Source: Nocardia aobensis NBRC 100429
GTDB lineage: Bacteria; Actinomycetota; Actinomycetes; Mycobacteriales; Mycobacteriaceae
DNA length: 33,560 bases
NCBI RefSeq assembly: GCF_000308375.1
Contig: NZ_BAFQ01000285.1
Span: 1-33,560, forward strand
Direction: 5' to 3'
The position numbers were made by a program, and so were the translations under genes. Of the stretch, positions 23,673 to 31,241 are shown one piece after another. The notes under the pieces are model-generated. The model searched no databases. It was not told the DNA's origin and saw only the letters and a program-made list of their open reading frames with translations. How positions within the stretch are numbered: the stretch's first letter is position 1; every line of letters starts with the position of its first letter.

Positions 23673-24278
23673 ATGAGTCGATGGGAACCCAATGCGCGCG
23701 GCCGGCTGTCCGAGGCGGCCCTCGAGCTGTACTCCGAGCGCGGGTTCGACGAGACCACGGTGGCCGAGATCGCGGAGCGGGCGGGCCTCACCGAACGCAC
23801 CTTCTTCCGGCACTTCGCCGATAAGCGGGAGGTGCTCTTCGGCGGTCAGGACCTGCTGAGCAGCGCGATCGCCGAAGCGGTGGCCGCCGCTCCCGCGGAT
23901 GCGGACCCGATGGCGACGGCCATCGCCGCGATTCAGGCGGCCGGTGCGCAGATTCCCGATCTGCCGCAGTGGCAGCGGCAACGGCGGGCCGTGATCGCGG
24001 CCAACGCTGGACTTCAGGAGCGTGAACTCCGGAAAATGGCCGTCCTGGGTGGGGAACTCGCCGACGCGCTGCGGACCGCGGGCGCACCGGAGGCCGTCGC
24101 GATCCTCTGCGCCCGGGTCGCGGTGACCGTCTTCGGCATCGCCTTCGATCGGTGGCTCGACGGTTCCTCCACGTGCGAATTGTCACACGTTACAGCCGAG
24201 GTATACGCCGAGCTCAGGGCCGCCGTCGGCGCCGGGCGAGCCGTCTCGGACGGGGAACGGGCGGGTGACCCGGGGTGA
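23673..24278 (+). CDS. TetR/AcrR family transcription regulator
   Basis: 201 residues from ATG 23673. A canonical TetR N-terminus: RLSEAALELYSERGFDETTV, then the helix-turn-helix at about 28-48 (TTVAEIAERAGLTERTFFRHF) and ADKREVLFGG. The rest is an all-helical ligand domain without recognisable specificity. It is divergent from the thioesterase gene, which it probably regulates. The DUF1059 gene follows after 68 bases. Confidence 0.92.
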   Translation: MSRWEPNARGRLSEAALELYSERGFDETTVAEIAERAGLTERTFFRHFADKREVLFGGQDLLSSAIAEAVAAAPADADPMATAIAAIQAAGAQIPDLPQWQRQRRAVIAANAGLQERELRKMAVLGGELADALRTAGAPEAVAILCARVAVTVFGIAFDRWLDGSSTCELSHVTAEVYAELRAAVGAGRAVSDGERAGDPG

Positions 24279-24346
24279 CGGGCGGCACAGAATGTGCATA
24301 AGGTGACGGGGAACGACACGTCCAGCCCGACCGATGGAGAACGACG

Positions 24347-24493
24347 TTGAAGACCAGACTGGGCTGCCCCTGCGGTGAACAGATCGTCGGCACCGACGAA
24401 GACGACCTCGTCGAGAAGACGCAGAAGCATCTGGCCGAGAACCACCCCGGCCACGACTACTCGCGCGACGAAATCCTCTTCCTCGCCTACTGA
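24347..24493 (+). CDS. small DUF1059-like protein
   Basis: A 48-residue protein from TTG 24347, with GGAGA seven bases upstream. It begins MKTRLGCPCGEQIVGTDEDD and continues with LVEKTQKHLAENHPGHDY; the CPCG pair plus downstream histidines is the DUF1059 pattern, suggesting a small metal-binding fold. The reading frame, strong ribosome-binding site and family match make this a real gene despite its size. The last seven bases overlap the convergent SDR gene. Function unknown. Confidence 0.75.
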   Translation: MKTRLGCPCGEQIVGTDEDDLVEKTQKHLAENHPGHDYSRDEILFLAY

Positions 24494-25356
24494 TCCTCCG
24501 TATCGGCGGCCAGATAGCGCATCGGCGCGTAGTTCGCCCAGCCGGTCTCCGGCCAGTTGAACCAGCCCGCCGAGGCGCCGGTTCCGCCGTCGGGATGCAG
24601 GGTTGTTCCCGTCAGATAGGCCGACAACGCCGAGGCGAGGAACACCACGCACCCCGAGACATCGCCGACCTCACCGGGCCGGCCGAGCGGAATGGCGACC
24701 CGCACGCCGCGTGGATCGGTCATCGCGGCGTCGCGGTGCGGCATCCGGCGCAGATTCGGGGTCGGCACGTAATCCGGCGCCACATTGTTGACGCGAATCC
24801 CGTCGGGCGCGAGCTCGACCGCGAGCGTACGGGCGAACTGTTCGACCGCGGCCTTCGCCGCCGAGTACACCGCGAAACCCGGTGCCGCTCGGTGTGCCTC
24901 GATCGTGGTGATGTTGACGATGCTGCCGCCGCGGCCACCCGCCCGGATCCGCGGGACGGCCAGCGCGCACGCGTGCAGCACGTGGGTGAGATTGCCGCGC
25001 AGCAACGCGTCCCAGCCTTTGGGCCGAGTGTCGGTGAATGCTGCGCGGAAGGTGCCGCCGACGACGTTGACGAGAATGTCGAGCCGGCCCCACCGTGCCT
25101 CGGCCGCGTCGAATACCGCGGCCAGCCGGTCGGGATCACGAACGTCGCCGTGGACGACGACGGCATCGCATCCCTGCGCGGCCAGGGTCGACCGCATGTG
25201 CTCGACGGCGACGGCATCGATGTCCATGATCGCCGGGCGCACCCCGTTGGCGGCCAGGTCGGTGGCGATCGCCCGGCCGAGACCGCCTGCGCCGCCGGTG
25301 ATCACGGCGACCGTGCCGGCCAGTCCCGCGCGTTGTTCGAACCAGCCCATGGTCAC
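24487..25356 (-). CDS. SDR family oxidoreductase with C-terminal extension
   Basis: 289 residues from GTG 25356, which overlaps the LLM stop as GTGA; ATG 25350 (two codons in) is equally possible. Numbering from that ATG: cofactor motif TGGAGGLG (18-25), VNVVG in place of the usual NNAG (94-98), threonines at 148-149 where a serine is usual, and YSAAK with Y162 and K166. After the usual DGG end there are about 25 extra residues rich in tryptophan and tyrosine (SAGWFNWPETGWANYAPM). The missing serine would have to be replaced by a threonine. It is translationally coupled to the LLM oxidoreductase. Confidence 0.88.
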   Translation of the reverse strand: MTMGWFEQRAGLAGTVAVITGGAGGLGRAIATDLAANGVRPAIMDIDAVAVEHMRSTLAAQGCDAVVVHGDVRDPDRLAAVFDAAEARWGRLDILVNVVGGTFRAAFTDTRPKGWDALLRGNLTHVLHACALAVPRIRAGGRGGSIVNITTIEAHRAAPGFAVYSAAKAAVEQFARTLAVELAPDGIRVNNVAPDYVPTPNLRRMPHRDAAMTDPRGVRVAIPLGRPGEVGDVSGCVVFLASALSAYLTGTTLHPDGGTGASAGWFNWPETGWANYAPMRYLAADTEDQ

Positions 25357-26258
25357 CGGAGATAGGTGGCGCCGAAGGCGTCGAGAAAGTCGGTGGTCGC
25401 CGCGTGATCGGCGGTGCGGCTGGACACCACGATCCATGTGACGCCCGCCTTCTCCAGTCCGGCGAACGCGTCGAGATGACGATCGGCTGCCGCCGGATCG
25501 AGCAGATCCGAGTCGTGATAGGAGTACAGCACGTCGAGATCGCCACTGCGCCCGGCGGATTCGGCACGCGCCCGCACCTCGGCGATCCGTTCGGCCAGCT
25601 CGGCGTGTGTTCCGAGCGCGGGTGTCCGGGCCGTGGCACTGAGTGCGGCGCCGCCGGACATCGGCATCCAGCCCTGGGCGCGGGTCGCGGCGCGACGGCG
25701 GCCGGCGGCGGAATTGCCGCCGATCCAGATCGGGATCGGATCCTGCACCGGTCGCGGCCGGGCGACCACGTCGCGGGCATCGAAATGCCGCCCGCGGTAG
25801 CTGAACGGCTCGCCGCGCCAATGCAGCGGCAGCACCTCGAGCGCCTCGTCGAACAGGGCATTGCGCTCCTCGAAATCGACTCCCAGCGCGTGGAATTCGC
25901 TCTTCTGATAGCCCGCGCCCAAGCCGAGGACGAGCCGGCCGCCGGAGAGTTTGTCGACCGTCGCGGCGGCTTTCGCCAGCAGCAGCGGATTGCGATAGGG
26001 CGCGACCGCGAGATAGGTGAGCAGCCGCAGCCGCTCGGTCGCGGCCGCCACATAGCCGAGCGCGACCAGCGAATCCAGCGTCTGATGTCCACCATTGGCC
26101 AGCCATCGCGCCCCGGGGATCGGGTGTTCGCTCAGTGACAAACCATGGAATCCGCACCGCTCGGCGGTGATCGCGACCTCGCGCAGCGGGCCGGCGTCGA
26201 GGACGTCGCCGTCGGGGCCGCCGGTCTCCGGATAGTGGAAGATGAAACGCAGACTCAC
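25353..26258 (-). CDS. LLM class flavin-dependent (probably F420) oxidoreductase
   Basis: 301 residues from GTG 26258. Luciferase-like signatures: GLSLSEHPIPG (39-49), LAVAPYRNP (83-91), KLSGGRLVLGLGAGYQKSEF (103-122), then RPRPVQDPIPIWIGGN. There is no ribosome-binding site; a -10-like GATACT on the minus strand (26272-26267) lies eight bases before the GTG, so a leaderless transcript is likely. The palindrome at 26262-26280 covers this element. It forms an operon with the SDR gene and would provide a flavin/F420 redox step on a substrate then handled by the SDR. Confidence 0.9.
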   Translation of the reverse strand: MSLRFIFHYPETGGPDGDVLDAGPLREVAITAERCGFHGLSLSEHPIPGARWLANGGHQTLDSLVALGYVAAATERLRLLTYLAVAPYRNPLLLAKAAATVDKLSGGRLVLGLGAGYQKSEFHALGVDFEERNALFDEALEVLPLHWRGEPFSYRGRHFDARDVVARPRPVQDPIPIWIGGNSAAGRRRAATRAQGWMPMSGGAALSATARTPALGTHAELAERIAEVRARAESAGRSGDLDVLYSYHDSDLLDPAAADRHLDAFAGLEKAGVTWIVVSSRTADHAATTDFLDAFGATYLR

Positions 26259-26261
26259 ATG

Positions 26262-26280
26262 TCGAGAGTATCATTCTCGA
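26262..26280. promoter_or_regulatory. operator-like palindrome TCGAGAGT-N3-ATTCTCGA, copy 2
   Basis: Eight-base arms with a single mismatch around ATC. The core AGAGT-N3-ATTCT is one base from the AGAAT-N3-ATTCT sites at 19818-19830 and 27369-27381. It lies three bases from the GTG of the LLM gene and overlaps its -10-like element, a position that would block transcription. Confidence 0.6.
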
Positions 26281-26303
26281 AATTCAGAAATTTAATTCTT
26301 CGC

Positions 26304-26537
26304 ATGCTGCGGACGGTACGGGAGACTGCCGATGAATGCCGCGCCGATGACTCCGGGCCTGTACGCCGCACGCTGGCTGCCGAACTGATCGCCCGGTGCC
26401 ATACCGAACTCGCCGGGTACAAATGCCCGCGCGCCGTGGACTTCACCACCGAGCTGCCCCGGGACCCGAACGGCGAACTGTACAAACGACTACTGCGGCA
26501 ACGCTATTGGGCCGGCCACGAAAGCCGGGTCATCTGA
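26304..26537 (+). pseudogene. C-terminal remnant of an AMP-dependent acyl-CoA ligase
   Basis: An open frame of 77 codons from ATG 26304. From about residue 24 (LAAELIARCHTELAGYKCPR, VDFTTELPRDPNG, LYKRLLRQRYWAG) it matches the end of FadD-type acyl-CoA synthetases, but the adenylation domain is entirely missing. In addition, the catalytic lysine expected in the PNGK motif is glutamate (E58, NGELYKR). The first 23 residues do not look like a ligase. The fragment sits directly behind the divergent promoter of the LLM operon, as if a deletion had joined the promoter to the gene's end. It cannot make acyl-AMP or acyl-CoA. Confidence 0.75.
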
Positions 26538-27327
26538 GCCGCTCGCGCATCTGCTCGCGACCTCGTTCGATCACCCGCGCCCCGTACTCGGCCATGCGGG
26601 CGGTGCCGGGCGACCAGGTTTCGGCCATGACACCTTCGAGCAGTTGGGCGCGGCGCGCGTCCTCCTCGGCCAGGGCGCGGTAGTGCCGCAGTAGCCGCGT
26701 GCGGGCCTCGCTGTCACCGGCCAGCAGGTCGGCGGTGAGGGAACGGGTGAACGAAAGCAAGTCGGCGTGGGGCACAACATGATTGACCAGCCCGAAGGCG
26801 AGTGCGTCGGCGGCGGTGAGGAAATTGCCCGTCAGCGACAGTTCGACCGCCCGGCGCCAGCGCACCGTCCGGGTGAGTCCGACCGTGACTCCGCCACCGG
26901 GCATCATGCCCATCCGGGCGTGAGTGTCGGCGAAACGGGCTCGTTCGGAGGCGACGAGGAAGGTGCACTGCAACGCCAGTTCCAGCCCGCCGGCGACACA
27001 AGCGCCGTTGATCGCGCCGATGACCGGTTTGTCGATCACCGGCAGGAATCGGAACAGGCCGTCGGGTCCGCGCCCGGGGCCCGATCCGGCGGAGCGGGCG
27101 GGCGCCGGCCCGGATGCGGCGGCGCCGATATCGATCCCCGCACAGAAGGCGGGGTCGGCGCCGGTGAGAACGACCGCCCCGACATCGGGATTCGCGCCCG
27201 CGGCGCCGACCGCATCCCATATCGCGTCCATCAGCGCGCGGTCGAGCGCGTTGCGGACCGCCGGGCGGTGCAGTGTCACCGTCGTGACGCCGTCCGCATG
27301 CTCCACCGTGACCACGGGTTCGGTCAT
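26530..27327 (-). CDS. crotonase-fold enoyl-CoA hydratase/isomerase family protein
   Basis: 265 residues from ATG 27327, with ACGGAG seven bases upstream. Motifs: TLHRPAVRNALD (18-29), FCAGIDIGAA (61-70), AINGACVAGGLELALQC (105-121). E116 occupies the first hydratase glutamate position, while the second is H136 (FADTHARMG). A glycine/proline/serine-rich stretch at about 70-90 interrupts the substrate loop region. One-base chemistry such as isomerisation is more likely than classical hydration. It is divergent from the LLM gene at 27404 and shares the palindromic site between them. Confidence 0.9.
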   Translation of the reverse strand: MTEPVVTVEHADGVTTVTLHRPAVRNALDRALMDAIWDAVGAAGANPDVGAVVLTGADPAFCAGIDIGAAASGPAPARSAGSGPGRGPDGLFRFLPVIDKPVIGAINGACVAGGLELALQCTFLVASERARFADTHARMGMMPGGGVTVGLTRTVRWRRAVELSLTGNFLTAADALAFGLVNHVVPHADLLSFTRSLTADLLAGDSEARTRLLRHYRALAEEDARRAQLLEGVMAETWSPGTARMAEYGARVIERGREQMRERLR

Positions 27328-27367
27328 CGCCCGCTCCGTTCGGATCTAAACGCCAATGTCTATTTTG

Positions 27368-27382
27368 AAGAATAATATTCTC
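27368..27382. promoter_or_regulatory. operator-like palindrome AGAAT-N3-ATTCT, copy 3
   Basis: AGAAT (27369-27373) and ATTCT (27377-27381) are perfect inverted repeats around AAT, in the 76-base gap between the divergent crotonase and LLM genes. The surrounding 30 bases are very AT-rich, consistent with overlapping promoters on both strands. Confidence 0.65.
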
Positions 27383-27403
27383 ATCCCGAAAGGAGGTGGA
27401 CCT

Positions 27404-28402
27404 GTGCGAATCGACACCACGATCGGTGCGCTGGACGACGCCGCGGCGCAGGTTCGCGCACTCGAACACCTCGGCTTCGACGGAATCTGGGCGGGCGAGA
27501 TGAACGGCGACCCGTTCCTGTCGTTGGCCGTCGCCGCCCAGTGCAGTGAACACATCGGTCTGGGCACGTCCGTCGCCGTGGCGCTCGCCCGTTCGCCGAT
27601 GACCGTCGCCTATGCCGCCGACGATCTGCAACGCTTCTCCGGCGGACGCCTGCGCCTGGGCCTCGGTTCGCAGGTGCGCGCGCATATCGAGCGCCGCTTC
27701 GCGATGCCGGCCGATCGTCCGGCCGCGCGGATGCGCGAATACGTCTCGGCGCTGCGGGCGGTCTGGGCGCACTGGCACGAGGGAGCGGAGCTGGCATTCG
27801 AGGGCGAATTCACCCGCCACACCCTGATGCCGCGCGACTTCGTCCCGCCCGCACACGAATTCGGCCCGCCACCGATTCTGCTCGCGGGTGTCGGCCCGGC
27901 CATGACTCGGGTCGCGGCGGAGGTCGCCGACGGATTCATCTGTCACGGTTTCACCACCGCCCGCTGGATCCGCGAACGCACGCTGCCCGCGCTCGGCGCC
28001 GCCGCGAGGCGGGACGACTTCGAGGTCGTCGCCACACCTTTCGTCGTCACGGGCACCGACGAGCAGATCGACCGCGGTATTGCGGCGCTGCGGCGCCGGC
28101 TGGCCTTCTACGCATCCACGCCGGCCTATCGTCCGCTGTTCGATCTGCACGGCTGGGGCGAAGCGAATGCGGAACTGACCGCACTGTCGAAAGCCGGGCG
28201 GTGGGATCGGATGGCGGAGTTGATCACCGACGACATGGTCGACGCGTTCGCTGTCGTCGCCGCGGTGCACGAGCTGCCGCAACGGCTCGCGGCGCGCTTC
28301 GGTGGCCTGCTCACCCGGCTCTCGTTCGCACCACCGCGCGATATGCCGACCGACGAGGTCGCCGATCTCGTCCGGCGAATCCGCCAGGCCTGCGACGCAT
28401 GA
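27404..28402 (+). CDS. LLM class F420-dependent oxidoreductase (MSMEG_2256-like family)
   Basis: 332 residues from GTG 27404, chosen because a near-perfect AAAGGAGGTG lies upstream; TTG/ATG codons further up would overlap the operator. Family features: IDTTIGALDDAA (3-14), GFDGIWAGEMNGDPFLSLA (24-42), TSVAVALARSPMTVA (55-69), SGGRLRLGLGSQVRAHIERRF (79-99), and MPRDFVPPAHEFGPPPILLAGVG. This matches a group of actinobacterial F420-dependent oxidoreductases as I remember it. It is the third LLM enzyme in the window and stands alone, convergent with the MarR gene four bases away. Confidence 0.9.
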   Translation: MRIDTTIGALDDAAAQVRALEHLGFDGIWAGEMNGDPFLSLAVAAQCSEHIGLGTSVAVALARSPMTVAYAADDLQRFSGGRLRLGLGSQVRAHIERRFAMPADRPAARMREYVSALRAVWAHWHEGAELAFEGEFTRHTLMPRDFVPPAHEFGPPPILLAGVGPAMTRVAAEVADGFICHGFTTARWIRERTLPALGAAARRDDFEVVATPFVVTGTDEQIDRGIAALRRRLAFYASTPAYRPLFDLHGWGEANAELTALSKAGRWDRMAELITDDMVDAFAVVAAVHELPQRLAARFGGLLTRLSFAPPRDMPTDEVADLVRRIRQACDA

Positions 28403-28406
28403 CGGA

Positions 28407-28850
28407 TCAGTCCGGGCGCGGCCACGGCCGGCCGTCGAGACGCTCGATATCGGTGTTGAGCCGGCGCAGATAGGTCGCGAATTCCGCGACATCGGCGGCG
28501 GGCCAGGTGTGCAGCACGCGGTCCAGGCTCGCGACCGTGGCGGACACGGTCTCTTCCAGCCGGCGGGCTCCGGCCTCGGTGACCCGGAATTTGCGGGCCA
28601 GGCCGCCGTCCGGATCGGCGATGCGGTCGACCAGCCCGGTGCGTACCAAGGCCGCCGTCTGCCGGTTGAGTGTGGAGGTGTCGAGGCCGAAGGCGGCGCT
28701 GAGTTGTCCGATCGACATCGGCCCCTGCATCGTCAGCCGGCTCAGCAGGACGTAGGCGCTGCGCTCGAGACCGCACCGATCGCGCCGGATCATCTGATAG
28801 CGGCTGAGCAGCATGGTTTCGAATTCGACCGCGGCGACGGGTCGTTCCAT
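28407..28850 (-). CDS. MarR family transcription regulator
   Basis: 147 residues from ATG 28850, with GAGGAGG six bases upstream. The winged helix-turn-helix is at about 45-100: MSIGQLSAAFGLDTSTLNRQTAALVRTGLVDR, then the wing IADPDGGLARKFRVTEAG. The flanking helices form the dimer interface. It is divergent from the MFS exporter gene, the usual layout of a MarR repressor that releases its efflux pump gene on binding a small phenolic or lipophilic ligand; the ligand is unknown. Confidence 0.93.
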   Translation of the reverse strand: MERPVAAVEFETMLLSRYQMIRRDRCGLERSAYVLLSRLTMQGPMSIGQLSAAFGLDTSTLNRQTAALVRTGLVDRIADPDGGLARKFRVTEAGARRLEETVSATVASLDRVLHTWPAADVAEFATYLRRLNTDIERLDGRPWPRPD

Positions 28851-28916
28851 ATCGTCCTCCTCTCGTGTGCGACCGAGACGGGTATCACAGGCCGCGGGTA
28901 ACCGCGCCCCGAATGT

Positions 28917-28947
28917 GCATGATACATTGCATATGCATAATACATAT
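28917..28947. promoter_or_regulatory. AT-rich operator/promoter region between marR-type and MFS genes
   Basis: A strikingly AT-rich block in GC-rich DNA. It contains the perfect palindrome TGCATATGCA (28928-28937) flanked by two direct repeats, GCATGATACAT (28917-28927) and GCATAATACAT (28935-28945), 18 bases apart. It ends just upstream of AAGGGAG and the MFS start at 28969. This is the probable MarR binding region; which repeat is the operator is unclear. Confidence 0.55.
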
Positions 28948-28968
28948 TTCAGTAAGGGAGATGTGGAC

Positions 28969-30408
28969 ATGACCAAGCCGGACGCCGACCGGTCGAGTTC
29001 GATCGTCGGGGTGCTGGCATTCGCCGGAATCATCGCCTCGGTCATGCAGACCCTCGTGATTCCGCTGATCGCGCAGTTCCCGCAGTTACTGCATACGACA
29101 CCGTCGAATGCCTCGTGGATCGTGACCTCGACGCTGCTGGTCGCGGCGGTGACCACCCCGGTGGCCGGCCGCCTCGGCGATCTCTACGGCAAGCGCCGCA
29201 TCCTGTTGCTGTCCACGATTCCGCTGATCGCGGGGTCGATCGTCTGCGCGCTGTCGGCCTCGGTGCTGCCGATGATCATCGGGCGCGGCCTGCAGGGTAT
29301 GGGTGTGGGCATCATCCCGCTCGGAATCAGCGTGATGCGCGACGTGCTGCCCGCCGAAAAGCTGGGCTCGGCCGTCGCATTGCTGAGCGCCTCGCTGGGA
29401 ATCGGTGGCGCACTGGGACTTCCGATATCGGCGGCGGTCGCCGAACATTCGAACTGGCGGGTGCTGTTCTGGGGCGCCGCGGTGCTGAGCGCGCTGATCG
29501 CGGCCGCGGTGTGGATGGCGGTACCGGAGTCCGCGGTGCGCGGCAGCGGTGGGTTCGACTACGCCGGAGCGGTCGGCCTCGGCGCCGGTCTGGTGGCGTT
29601 GCTGCTCGCGGTGTCCAAGGGCGGGACCTGGGGGTGGGGCAGCGCCACCACCGTGGGTCTGTTCGTCGCCGCGGCGGTGGTGTTGCTGATCTGGGGCTGG
29701 TGGGAGTTGCGGATCAGCGATCCGCTCGTCGATCTGCGGGTCACGGCCCGGCCGCCGGTGCTGCTCACCAATGCCGCCTCGGTGGTGATCGGTATCGCGA
29801 TGTACTCGTCGTCGCTGATCGTGCCGCAGCTGCTGCAGTTGCCGACCGAAACCGGCTACGGGCTGGGTCAATCCATGATGGCGATGGGTCTGTGGATGGC
29901 CCCCTCGGGCCTGATGATGATGGTGATCTCGCCGTTGGGCGCCCGGCTCTCGGCGGCCCGTGGGCCCAAGGTGACGCTCACCGCCGGTGCGCTGGTGATC
30001 GCGGCCGGGTACGGCCTCACCACGGCACTGATGGGTTCGACCTGGGGCTTGCTGGTGGCGATCTGCGTGATCAACGGCGGTGTCGGGCTGGCCTACGGGG
30101 CGATGCCCGCGCTGATCATGTCGTCGGTGCCGCTGTCGGAAACCGCCTCCGCCAACAGCTTCAACACCCTCATGCGGTCGATCGGCACGTCGGTGTCGGC
30201 CGCGGTGATCGGTGTGGTGCTGGCCCAGATGAGCATGGACTTCCACGGCCACAGCGTGCCGACGGAGGGTGGCTTCCGGACCGGGCTGTTCATCGGTTGC
30301 GGGGTCGCGGTGCTGGCCGCGGCGCTGGCCTCGGTCATCCCGGTGCGGCGGCCGAACGCGCCCGCCACCGCCGCCGAGGTCGCCGAACCGGTCGCGGCAC
30401 GGGCCTGA
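28969..30408 (+). CDS. MFS transporter, DHA2-like drug/solute exporter
   Basis: 479 residues from ATG 28969 (AAGGGAG eight bases upstream). It is a polytopic membrane protein with about 13-14 hydrophobic helices. Major facilitator motif A is at VAGRLGDLYGKRRIL, and the export-associated motif C region follows at LGIGGALGLPISAAVAEHS, then NWRVLFW as in DHA2 exporters. Proton-driven efflux of a toxic substrate or pathway intermediate is likely, induced through the divergent MarR. A hairpin at 30412-30442 follows directly after its stop. Confidence 0.92.
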   Translation: MTKPDADRSSSIVGVLAFAGIIASVMQTLVIPLIAQFPQLLHTTPSNASWIVTSTLLVAAVTTPVAGRLGDLYGKRRILLLSTIPLIAGSIVCALSASVLPMIIGRGLQGMGVGIIPLGISVMRDVLPAEKLGSAVALLSASLGIGGALGLPISAAVAEHSNWRVLFWGAAVLSALIAAAVWMAVPESAVRGSGGFDYAGAVGLGAGLVALLLAVSKGGTWGWGSATTVGLFVAAAVVLLIWGWWELRISDPLVDLRVTARPPVLLTNAASVVIGIAMYSSSLIVPQLLQLPTETGYGLGQSMMAMGLWMAPSGLMMMVISPLGARLSAARGPKVTLTAGALVIAAGYGLTTALMGSTWGLLVAICVINGGVGLAYGAMPALIMSSVPLSETASANSFNTLMRSIGTSVSAAVIGVVLAQMSMDFHGHSVPTEGGFRTGLFIGCGVAVLAAALASVIPVRRPNAPATAAEVAEPVAARA

Positions 30409-30411
30409 GTC

Positions 30412-30442
30412 GCTGGTCGGCCGGGTCAACCGGCCGACCAGC
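30412..30442. terminator. bidirectional terminator-like hairpin between convergent MFS and SDR genes
   Basis: Perfect 13-base arms GCTGGTCGGCCGG (30412-30424) and CCGGCCGACCAGC (30430-30442) around a five-base loop. It starts three bases after the MFS stop. The right arm lies inside the SDR reading frame and encodes its last residues (GGWSAG), with the SDR stop in the loop. There is no T-run. Confidence 0.7.
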
Positions 30443-31184
30443 CGCCGTCCACCGGGACCACCGCGCCGTTGATGAACGAGGCGGCGTCGGAGGCGAGGAA
30501 GACGGCGACCTCGGCCATCTGCTCGGGTTCGGCGATACCGCGCATCAGCGACATCACCGGCTGCAGCCGGGTCACCCCGTCGAGATCCCATTCCGGGGTC
30601 TGCCCGGCGATACCGGTCATCGTCGGGCCGGGCAGGATCGCGTTACATCGGATGCCGTCCCCGGCATGGATCCAGGCCACATTGCGGGTCAGCCCCACCA
30701 CACCGTGTTTGGCGGCGGTGTAGGCGATTCCCGCTGCGCCGCCGCGGATTCCGGCCTCCGAGGCGGTGTTGACGATCGAACCGATGCCCTGGTCGAGCAT
30801 ATGAGGCAGCACCGCCCGGGTCATGAGGAAGGTGCCCGTGAGATTGACCGCGACCGTGCGTTCCCAGGTGGTCACTGGGGTGTCGGCCGGCAGCGCCATC
30901 TTGTCCATGATCCCGGCGTTGTTGCACAGCACGTCGATTCGGCCGAAGGTGTCCATCGCGGTGCGGGTGGCGCGCGCCACGTCGATTTCGTCGGAGATGT
31001 CGACGACTACCGGAATCGCGGCCGCGCCGATCTCCGCGGCGGTACCCTGGGCGCCGTCGGAACTGATATCGGCGGCCACGACCATGGCGCCGCATTTGGC
31101 GAATGCGATGGCCATGGCCCGCCCGATGCCGGAGCCGGCGCCCGTGACGATGGCCACCCGGTTGTGAAAGTTGCTGGTGCTCAA
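30426..31184 (-). CDS. SDR family NAD(P)-dependent oxidoreductase
   Basis: 252 residues from TTG 31184, supported by GAGGAGGG seven bases upstream and by the N-terminus MSTSNFHNRVAIVTG fitting the family exactly; longer frames upstream lack support. Motifs: TGAGSGIG (14-21), D39 after the second strand (an NAD preference is likely), NNAG (88-91), S142, and YTAAK with Y155 and K159, ending VPVDGGWSAG. A classical 3-oxoacyl reductase/alcohol dehydrogenase type SDR. It is divergent from the TetR gene at 31279 across a perfect palindrome and so probably repressed by it. Confidence 0.93.
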   Translation of the reverse strand: MSTSNFHNRVAIVTGAGSGIGRAMAIAFAKCGAMVVAADISSDGAQGTAAEIGAAAIPVVVDISDEIDVARATRTAMDTFGRIDVLCNNAGIMDKMALPADTPVTTWERTVAVNLTGTFLMTRAVLPHMLDQGIGSIVNTASEAGIRGGAAGIAYTAAKHGVVGLTRNVAWIHAGDGIRCNAILPGPTMTGIAGQTPEWDLDGVTRLQPVMSLMRGIAEPEQMAEVAVFLASDAASFINGAVVPVDGGWSAG

Positions 31185-31241
31185 CGGTGTTCCCTCCTCG
31201 GTGCGCTGCGGGCCCGCCGGCACGTGTCGACGTCGCCGTTT

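Noticed and set aside
26286..26299. AGAA...TTCT repeat next to the second AGAAT-type operator
   Set aside because: The arms are only four bases and the centre spacing differs from the three good sites; AT-rich promoter sequence explains it.
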